This document shows positions 1 to 4,764 of a DNA stretch of 6,113 bases, piece by piece. Where the stretch lies: positions 1 to 6,113 of the forward strand of contig JAQVZV010000048.1 in NCBI GenBank assembly GCA_028708005.1. Reading direction: 5' to 3'. Below the pieces are notes generated by a model. It was not told the origin of the DNA, ran no database searches, and worked only from the letters and a program-made list of their open reading frames with translations. The translations under genes were made by a program, and so were the position numbers. The stretch is from Bacilli bacterium (GTDB taxonomy: Bacteria > Bacillota_I > Bacilli_A > RF39 > UBA660). Each line of letters opens with the position of its first letter. The stretch's first letter is position 1.

Positions 1-751
1 AATCAAAAGCCGGAATACTTTGACCACCATGTTGATCGTTTTGATTCGCTTGAATTGCAATAGCTGTTAAAGCTGCATATGTCATAATACTATTCGGACT
101 ACGTAAATGACCATGTCCCGTACTAACACCCTTCTCAAATAAATGATCTAAATCTATTTGCGTACATGTAGTAGTCCCCATTGCAAAGAAGTCCATATCA
201 TGAATATGAATTTGTCCATTATCATGAGCTTCAGCAAACTTATAGCTCATTAAATATGATTTGGCAAATTCCTTTGAAATAGCACTACCATATTGAAGCA
301 TAATTCCCATCGCGCCATTACCATCAATATTGGCGTTTTCTCTTTTAGAATCATTTTCACTAGCATCTTTAAGACTCAATTTCTCAATCGCTTTCATCAA
401 TTTATGTTGTTTAGGCTCGGATAAAAACATTTTTCTGGATTCGGCTCTTTTTTCTCGATACTTAGAAAAAGCCTCATATATATCTTGATATCCATTTTTA
501 ATTAACTGTTTTTCAATAATATCTTGAATTTGTTCAACTTTAATAAATGGTTTATCAGCATATTCTTTTTCAATATTTTCAAGAACTGCTAAATATACCT
601 TATTAACATCTTCTTCACTATACAATTCAACAAATTCATCACTACTATCAAATGCTTTCTTAATAGCTAGTGCAATCTTTTCGCCATTAAAATCAATTTT
701 CTTATTATCTCTTTTAACAACTTTCATCTTTTCTTTCAAACCTATGCTCAT
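1..751 (-). CDS. nrdD: Anaerobic (class III) ribonucleoside-triphosphate reductase, N-terminal part
   Basis: This is the first 250 codons of NrdD, the oxygen-sensitive glycyl-radical enzyme that reduces ribonucleoside triphosphates to dNTPs; the gene runs off the left edge. Residues about 9-100 form an ATP-cone domain, the allosteric nucleotide site, recognisable from VVKRDNKKIDF near the start. The catalytic domain follows, with IHIHDMDFFAMGTTTCTQ around residues 181-198; Cys196 sits where the family has a conserved active-site cysteine. HGHLRSPNS and QNDQHGGQSIP (about 212-247) are also typical. Family members are usually about 700-780 residues, so roughly two thirds, including the glycyl-radical loop and the C-terminal cysteines, lie outside. 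The start at 751 is preferred over an ATG nine codons in because a perfect AGGAGG lies 7 nt upstream of it. The activase NrdG is often encoded next downstream, which would be outside the window. Confidence 0.95.
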   Translation of the reverse strand, partial: MSIGLKEKMKVVKRDNKKIDFNGEKIALAIKKAFDSSDEFVELYSEEDVNKVYLAVLENIEKEYADKPFIKVEQIQDIIEKQLIKNGYQDIYEAFSKYREKRAESRKMFLSEPKQHKLMKAIEKLSLKDASENDSKRENANIDGNGAMGIMLQYGSAISKEFAKSYLMSYKFAEAHDNGQIHIHDMDFFAMGTTTCTQIDLDHLFEKGVSTGHGHLRSPNSIMTYAALTAIAIQANQNDQHGGQSIPAFD

Positions 752-758
752 ATAAATA

Positions 759-764
759 CCTCCT
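759..764 (-). promoter_or_regulatory. Ribosome binding site of nrdD
   Basis: On the minus strand this reads AGGAGG, a full match to the anti-Shine-Dalgarno core, with 7 nt before the ATG at 751. It decides the start in favour of MSIGLKEK over the internal ATG at codon 9. Confidence 0.85.
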
Positions 765-818
765 ACTTTTGATAAAACATATGTCTATTATTTACAACTA
801 TATCGTATCACAATTATT

Positions 819-869
819 AAAAGTTGAATAGAACTTTTTATATAAAAAAACATGTTTTTTCAACATGTT
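819..869. repeat. Cluster of inverted repeats in the nrdD / regulator divergent region
   Basis: Three dyads lie within 51 bp. First, AAAAGTT at 819-825 pairs with AACTTTT at 832-838 across a 6 nt loop. Second, AAAAAACATGTTTTTT at 845-860 is a perfect 16 bp palindrome. Third, AACATGTT occurs at 849-856, inside the second dyad, and again at 862-869, 13 bp apart. They belong to no terminator I can assign, because no gene ends here. Position between two divergent starts suggests operator sites, but the protein that would bind is not known. Confidence 0.6.
837..863 (-). promoter_or_regulatory. Tentative nrdD promoter
   Basis: On the minus strand TTGAAA (858-863) could be a -35 element and TATAAA (837-842) a -10, but the spacer is only 15 bp, which is short. 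The spacer contains most of the palindrome at 845-860. An alternative -10, TATAGT at 797-802, lies closer to the gene but has no good -35. A promoter must lie in this divergent gap, since the nearest gene on the other side points away. Which element is used cannot be settled from the sequence. Confidence 0.25.
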
Positions 870-891
870 ATTGTCTGTCATTCATTTATTA

Positions 892-920
892 TTGACAAAC
901 GATAATTATTCTGATATTCT
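892..920 (+). promoter_or_regulatory. Promoter of the small HTH regulator
   Basis: TTGACA at 892-897 is a perfect -35 box. After a 17 bp spacer comes TATTCT at 915-920, preceded by TG at 912-913, giving an extended -10. Transcription would start near 927, within the 8 bp palindrome TTACGTAA at 923-930, a plausible site for autorepression. Confidence 0.7.
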
Positions 921-962
921 ATTTACGTAAAGCATTTTGGTTAACTAGGAGTTGGTTTTTTT

Positions 963-1175
963 ATGATAGTTGTGAGATTAGACCGCATGCTCGCGGATAG
1001 AAAGATTTCTTCCAAAGAATTAGCGTGTAAAGTAAATATCAATCAAGTCAATATGTCTCTTTTAAAAAGAGGCAAAATCAAATCAATTAGATTGGATTTA
1101 TTAAACTCCATCTGCAAACATTTAAATTGTCAGCCAAGGGATATATTAGAATACATTCCCGATTTTGAAGATTAA
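963..1175 (+). CDS. Small Cro/C1-type helix-turn-helix regulator (YozG-like)
   Basis: A 70-residue protein that is almost entirely one DNA-binding domain of the Cro/C1 (XRE) type, closest by eye to the HTH_26/YozG group. Group hallmarks seen are an N-terminal VRLDRMLADRK, a helix-turn-helix at about residues 16-38 (SSKELACKVNI, then recognition helix NQVNMSLLKRG), and the ending CQPRDILEYIPD. There is no sensor domain, signal peptide or membrane segment, so it probably acts as a dimeric cytoplasmic repressor. The start is supported by the promoter at 892-920 and AGGAG at 947-951, although the 11 nt spacing is somewhat long. The gene stands alone: nrdD diverges from it and uvrC converges with an 18 bp gap. 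Members of this group often neighbour a small DUF2975 membrane protein, which is absent here. Targets are unknown; its own promoter or the dyads upstream are candidates by inference only. Confidence 0.9.
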   Translation: MIVVRLDRMLADRKISSKELACKVNINQVNMSLLKRGKIKSIRLDLLNSICKHLNCQPRDILEYIPDFED

Positions 1176-1193
1176 TTTACATATTAAAGGAGA

Positions 1194-2951
1194 TCATTGC
1201 GCCTCCTCAAAGTACCTTTTCACTTCTAAAGCGACCTTTCTAGGCAGAATAGCATACAGTTCCTCAATGCTTGCCTTTTTTATTTTATTTAAAGAGCCGA
1301 ACTTTTTTAAGAGCTCTTTTTTTCGTTTTGGACCAACACCACTTATATTATCTAAAACGCTTTCTAAAGCACCTTTACTTCTAATATTTTTATGATACCT
1401 AATGGTAAAATTATGGGCCTCACTTTGCATACGTTCTAACAAATGAAAAACAGGTGTGTGAGGCTTAATATCAATTACCCTATCTTCATACAATAAGGAA
1501 CTAGTTTTATGCTTAGTATTTTTGACCAAACCACAAACAGGTATTTCCAGTTGTAACATACTAAGCACCTCTTTAGCAGCGCTTATTTGAGCCTTACCAC
1601 CATCAACAATAATTAGATCAGGCCTAGATAAATTATCCATTAAGACACGATAATAACGTCTATAAATTACCTCTTTCATCAAATTATAGTCATCTACCCT
1701 ATCACTAGTTATTTTGTATTTACGATAACCATTCTTATAAGGTTTCCCATCTATAAATACTACCATCCCGCTAACCGAAAAAGTTCCAAAAAGATGGGAA
1801 TTATCAAAAATTTCTATCCTACTTAGATTGTCAAGATTAAGCAATTTACCCAATTCAAGACACGCCTTATAACTTCTTTCCTCATCCCGATTAGCTAATT
1901 CCTTTTTCTCATTAAGGGTTATTCTAGCATTATCCATAGCCATCTTTAAAACACCCCTTTTCTTCCCCCTAAGAGGAGTGATTACTTTAACACTTAATAT
2001 CTCACTCAACAACTCACAGTCAATGATATCGGGTACAAAAACCTCTTTAGGTTTTAAATTATTGCCATCATAAAAAGAACATATATAATAAGTCAACGCT
2101 TCTTCTTCCAAATCAATAAGAGGATAGAGGTTGGAATCACGTTCTACTATTTTACCGCCTCTTATATGAAATACTTGAATGGCGATATAATTACCATCAC
2201 TAGCATATCCAAAAACATCACGATTAATATCATCGTTAAAATCAATTAATTGACGCTTTGATATTATCTTAACATCTTCTAACAAGTGTTTCATTTCTAA
2301 CGCGCGCTCATAATTTAGATTATCAGATGCTTTATACATTTCTTCTTCAATGCGTCTTGACAAAATCTTTTCATCACCCTTTAAAAATTTTATAATTTCA
2401 TCAGTCATATCTTTTGTTACTTTAGAATCTATCTTATTAATACAATATCCTAAACACTGTTTAATATGATAATAAAGACATTCATCAGTTGATAAACTAT
2501 GACACTTTCTTAACGGATACATCCTATTTAATAAATTAACAATCTTCCTAGCAGCATATGCATTAGGGTAAGGTCCAAATAATTTAGTTCCTTTTTTGCG
2601 TTTTAGATGATTTCTAACTACTAAAACTCTTGGGTACTTTTCATTAGTCAATTCAATGTAGGGATATGTTTTATCATCTCTTAATAAAATATTATACTTG
2701 GGATTATGTTCTTTAATAAGATTTAATTCTAAAATTAAAGCCTCGGTTTCAGTCCTGGTTACGATATATTCAAAATCATTAATATTCTCAACCAATAATT
2801 TTGTTTTACCTATATGTTCTCGATTAAAATATGTTGTTACCCGCTTCTTTAAATCTTTAGCTTTACCAACATATATAATTACATTTCTAGTATCTTTCAT
2901 TAGATAACACCCTGGAGCGTGTGGTAATAATTCCAGTTTTTCTTTTATCAT
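1194..2951 (-). CDS. uvrC: UvrABC excinuclease subunit C
   Basis: UvrC is the nuclease subunit of bacterial nucleotide excision repair; it joins the UvrB-DNA lesion complex and cuts on both sides of the damage. The 585 residues are close to the usual 590-610. Residues about 10-90 are the GIY-YIG domain for the 3' incision (PGCYLMKD, then IIYVGKAKDLKKRV). Cys150, Cys158, Cys166 and Cys170 match the four-cysteine iron-sulfur motif known in UvrC. A UVR helix pair (about 197-232) contacts UvrB. The RNase H-like domain for the 5' incision shows IFDNSH (Asp383), LIIVDGGKAQ (Asp450) and His513. Helix-hairpin-helix DNA-binding motifs close the protein (NISGVGPKRKKELLKKFG, about 535-552). The loop around His513 reads QSEAHNF rather than the common QDEVHRF. 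The ATG has AGGTGA 4 nt upstream. It ends in TGA, 18 bp from the convergent regulator, and appears to be transcribed alone. Confidence 0.97.
   Translation of the reverse strand: MIKEKLELLPHAPGCYLMKDTRNVIIYVGKAKDLKKRVTTYFNREHIGKTKLLVENINDFEYIVTRTETEALILELNLIKEHNPKYNILLRDDKTYPYIELTNEKYPRVLVVRNHLKRKKGTKLFGPYPNAYAARKIVNLLNRMYPLRKCHSLSTDECLYYHIKQCLGYCINKIDSKVTKDMTDEIIKFLKGDEKILSRRIEEEMYKASDNLNYERALEMKHLLEDVKIISKRQLIDFNDDINRDVFGYASDGNYIAIQVFHIRGGKIVERDSNLYPLIDLEEEALTYYICSFYDGNNLKPKEVFVPDIIDCELLSEILSVKVITPLRGKKRGVLKMAMDNARITLNEKKELANRDEERSYKACLELGKLLNLDNLSRIEIFDNSHLFGTFSVSGMVVFIDGKPYKNGYRKYKITSDRVDDYNLMKEVIYRRYYRVLMDNLSRPDLIIVDGGKAQISAAKEVLSMLQLEIPVCGLVKNTKHKTSSLLYEDRVIDIKPHTPVFHLLERMQSEAHNFTIRYHKNIRSKGALESVLDNISGVGPKRKKELLKKFGSLNKIKKASIEELYAILPRKVALEVKRYFEEAQ
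1242..1281 (+). terminator. Possible terminator of the HTH regulator, inside antisense uvrC
   Basis: On the plus strand AGGCA (1242-1246) can pair with TGCCT (1272-1276) and AGCAT (1251-1255) with ATGCT (1267-1271), leaving a 4 nt bulge and an 11 nt loop. A T-run follows at 1276-1281 and continues as a T-rich stretch to 1290. This is the first terminator-like structure downstream of the regulator, about 67 bp past its stop. The bulge weakens it, and the sequence also encodes UvrC residues on the other strand, so chance is possible. Confidence 0.35.
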
Positions 2952-2975
2952 ATAATCACCTACATTTCATACATA

Positions 2976-2984
2976 ATTATATCA
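2976..2984 (-). promoter_or_regulatory. Extended -10 promoter of uvrC
   Basis: The minus strand reads TGATATAAT: a perfect TATAAT (2976-2981) with the upstream TG of an extended -10. No good -35 is visible, as the expected place is occupied by the terminator T-run of the preceding gene. Transcription would start near 2969, giving a leader of about 18 nt with AGGTGA (2956-2961) just ahead of the ATG at 2951. LexA-type operator sequences were not recognised here. Confidence 0.6.
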
Positions 2985-2996
2985 TGTGATTAAGCG

Positions 2997-3027
2997 AAAA
3001 AATCATTCTTAATATTTAAGAACGATT
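2997..3027 (-). terminator. Intrinsic terminator of the phosphatidyltransferase gene, containing its stop codon
   Basis: On the minus strand the arm 3027-3016 pairs with 3012-3001 over 12 bp, with a single G-U pair and a 3 nt loop (3013-3015). A run of six T residues (3002-2997) overlaps the base of the stem. The upstream arm is made of the last three codons and the TAA stop (3016-3018), so a ribosome reaching the stop would cover the hairpin. Confidence 0.85.
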
Positions 3028-4032
3028 ATGTTGTCTTCTGGCTTTTGATGGCCTTTTAATTCTAGCACTGCTTAGCGACTGATCACCAAAGTCAAAAGCT
3101 ATTTCGGGATTAATATTTTCATATTGAGTAGACTCCGGTTTGAATATAAATTTTTCTTCTTGAATATTATTGCCAGACTCTTTTGGGTCTACGCTACTAT
3201 CTTCTTCTAATATATTATCAGTTTCTATTATTTCCTCTTTTTGTTTATCTATATTGCCCGGTTCCACTTCGTTTTTAGACGGTTTTATCATTTTTACAAT
3301 GCTTCTTTTAATATCTTCAGTTATTTTGTCAGTGAGTCTATCAAGTTCTTGAAATTTTTCTAAAATCTTTCTTGCTTGCTTTAATTTATCTAAGTCTTTG
3401 TTACTAACTTCACAGTCTAGTAACGATTCCATTTTATAAAGCCCCTTCTCAACATAATATTCAACAGCATATTTTGAAATGACAGGAATCTCCATAGCCA
3501 TAGCAATACCTAGAGTTATAAAAGAAGGAATAGCAAGTTCAGGAACTGTTGGTGCTAGCATTCCTAATACAGCCGCCAATGCTATACAAACAGCTTTTAC
3601 TCTTCCAATTCTTGCGACATTGAATTTATCCATTAGTTTTAAAAACAATTTTGACTTTTCTTTAAATGTTAAGTTTGATTTATCAATTTTATTAAATTTC
3701 ATCATATTTAAAGCGCGACATGAATTAATAGTGGCAATTGAAACTTCTGATAGTAATATACTAAACAAAAAGGGATTTACCAAAAACGATGCTAAACTAA
3801 TATCAGTTATATTGAGTAATTTATCTGCAAGCGGATCTACTACTTTGCCATATCTTGATTGTACTTTCCACTTTCTTGCTAAAGCTCCATCTATTATATC
3901 TGTTATATTAGCAGCTAAATAATAAAGAGTTGTCGCTCCTATACTAGTTGAAAAAAACATAAAAGGTAATCCTAAGGCCATAAGCAGTCTAATCGTCGAC
4001 AATACATTGGGGATATTTTTCTTAATAGACAT
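3016..4032 (-). CDS. CDP-alcohol phosphatidyltransferase (PgsA-like) with long charged C-terminal tail
   Basis: A membrane enzyme of the family that transfers a phosphatidyl group from a CDP-activated lipid to an alcohol. The signature D-x2-DG-x2-AR-x8-G-x3-D-x3-D is complete: Asp45, Asp48, Gly49, Ala52, Arg53, Gly62, Asp66, Asp70. The aspartates bind the metal and Asp70 is the usual catalytic base. The start NIPNVLSTIRLLMALGLP resembles PgsA, which makes phosphatidylglycerophosphate, but cardiolipin synthase-type relatives cannot be excluded. Hydrophobic segments lie near 9-29, 31-44, 75-104, 145-163 and 166-190. Typical PgsA has about 180-200 residues; this has 338. The extra part is a helical charged stretch (about 195-250), an acidic, probably disordered region (about 255-315) and a basic end (ARIKRPSKARRQHNRS). 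A lysine-rich loop near 112-140 also seems longer than usual. AAGGA lies 10 nt before the ATG. It has its own promoter and terminator. Confidence 0.88.
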   Translation of the reverse strand: MSIKKNIPNVLSTIRLLMALGLPFMFFSTSIGATTLYYLAANITDIIDGALARKWKVQSRYGKVVDPLADKLLNITDISLASFLVNPFLFSILLSEVSIATINSCRALNMMKFNKIDKSNLTFKEKSKLFLKLMDKFNVARIGRVKAVCIALAAVLGMLAPTVPELAIPSFITLGIAMAMEIPVISKYAVEYYVEKGLYKMESLLDCEVSNKDLDKLKQARKILEKFQELDRLTDKITEDIKRSIVKMIKPSKNEVEPGNIDKQKEEIIETDNILEEDSSVDPKESGNNIQEEKFIFKPESTQYENINPEIAFDFGDQSLSSARIKRPSKARRQHNRS

Positions 4033-4056
4033 AATATCACATCCTTGTGTTTTACT

Positions 4057-4084
4057 ATTTTACTATAAAATAACAATATGTCAA
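4057..4084 (-). promoter_or_regulatory. Promoter of the phosphatidyltransferase gene
   Basis: On the minus strand TTGACA (4079-4084) is a perfect -35 box, followed after 16 bp by TAAAAT (4057-4062), five of six matches to the -10 consensus. Transcription would begin near 4050, about 18 nt ahead of the ATG at 4032. It stands back to back with the def promoter. Confidence 0.7.
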
Positions 4085-4115
4085 TTATTTTCTTTATCAA
4101 TCTTCAATTCGTTAT

Positions 4116-4144
4116 TTGCTAAACGACTTGAAGTGTGATAAAAT
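4116..4144 (+). promoter_or_regulatory. Promoter of def
   Basis: TTGCTA at 4116-4121 matches the -35 consensus at four of six positions. After 17 bp comes TAAAAT at 4139-4144 with TG at 4136-4137, making an extended -10. Transcription would start near 4151, just before the GAGGTGG ribosome binding site at 4159-4165. Confidence 0.65.
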
Positions 4145-4169
4145 ATTTATATCTTTTTGAGGTGGTATA

Positions 4170-4718
4170 ATGATAAAGTCAGTAGATATACTAGATGAAA
4201 AAAATAAACGTTTACACGAAATTAGCGAAGAGGTTGTATTCCCTCTTACAAAAGAAGATGGAGCAATGATTGAAGAAATGCTTGAACATCTAGTTAATAG
4301 TCAAATTGAAGAGGTCGCTGAAAAATATAATTTAAGACCAGGAATGGGATTAGCGGCTATTCAGTTAGGAATAAAAAAAAGATACTTTGTAATAGCACAT
4401 GAACGAAATGAGAATGTTTTTGATAAATATGTTATTATAAATCCTAAAATTATTAGTCATTCCGAAGAACTTATATATGCTGGTGGGGGCGAAGGTTGTT
4501 TAAGTGTTAACCGAGGGGTTGAAGGAATTGTTCCAAGATATGCAAGGATAACGATTGAATACAAAGATAAGGAAGGTAATACTCAAAAGCTACGCGCCAG
4601 AGAAGAATTAGCTATCGCTGTTCAACACGAAATCGACCATTTGAACGGGATATTATTTGTTGATAAAATAGATCCAAATGATCCATTTAAAGACGAAGAT
4701 AACATGAGAATGATTTAA
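4170..4718 (+). CDS. def: Peptide deformylase, type 2
   Basis: Peptide deformylase removes the formyl group from the N-terminal methionine of new proteins as they leave the ribosome, using a bound metal ion (usually Fe2+). All three family motifs are present in 182 residues: GMGLAAIQ (58-65), EGCLS (108-112) and QHEIDH (152-157). Cys110, His153 and His157 are the metal ligands and Glu154 is the catalytic residue. The region between the first helix and motif 1 (about 30-56) is extended, as in the type 2 enzymes of Gram-positive bacteria, and the total length fits that type. The ATG follows GAGG at 4159-4162 with 7 nt spacing. The gene is single: it diverges from the phosphatidyltransferase gene and converges on smc, so it is not in the def-fmt arrangement seen in many bacteria, at least on this side. 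It ends in TAA, 7 bp before a shared terminator. Confidence 0.96.
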   Translation: MIKSVDILDEKNKRLHEISEEVVFPLTKEDGAMIEEMLEHLVNSQIEEVAEKYNLRPGMGLAAIQLGIKKRYFVIAHERNENVFDKYVIINPKIISHSEELIYAGGGEGCLSVNRGVEGIVPRYARITIEYKDKEGNTQKLRAREELAIAVQHEIDHLNGILFVDKIDPNDPFKDEDNMRMI

Positions 4719-4725
4719 TTGTTTC

Positions 4726-4754
4726 AAAAAAGATGAATTACCTTCATCTTTTTT
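4726..4754. terminator. Bidirectional terminator shared by def and smc
   Basis: A perfect 12 bp stem: AAAAAAGATGAA (4726-4737) and TTCATCTTTTTT (4743-4754) around a 5 nt loop (4738-4742). The A-run and the T-run each give a six-residue U tract at the end of the stem, so the hairpin can act on both strands. It lies 7 bp after the def stop and 10 bp after the smc stop. Only a few stem pairs are G-C. Confidence 0.85.
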
Positions 4755-4764
4755 ATTAGTTAAA

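Noticed and set aside
777..810. NrdR-like boxes upstream of nrdD
   Set aside because: The stretch around 795-810 shares CTATAT with the NrdR consensus but fails in its second half, and no second box lies at the usual distance of about three helix turns.
752..962. Riboswitch or small RNA gene in the 211 bp divergent gap
   Set aside because: The dyads are short and A/T-only at their ends, I see no known riboswitch core, and no terminator belongs to a separate transcript.
1056..1072. CTCTTTTAAAAAGAG dyad inside the regulator gene as the uvrC terminator
   Set aside because: No T-run follows on the minus strand, and the sequence is explained by the codons around the recognition helix.
963..1175. 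Antitoxin or prophage repressor
   Set aside because: No toxin gene or phage gene is adjacent, and the sequence fits the free-standing YozG-like group better.
1188..1207. AGGAG/CTCCT hairpin between the regulator and uvrC as a terminator
   Set aside because: Only five base pairs, a 10 nt loop and no T-run on either strand.
1165..1395. 76-codon plus-strand open frame overlapping the regulator end and uvrC
   Set aside because: Antisense to the conserved helix-hairpin-helix end of UvrC; the AGGAG at 1188-1192 lies inside it rather than ahead of its start, so nothing supports translation.
3479..3922. 147-codon plus-strand open frame opposite the phosphatidyltransferase
   Set aside because: It lies wholly antisense to a gene with a complete family signature, has no ribosome binding site and resembles no family; it is a shadow of AT-rich coding sequence.
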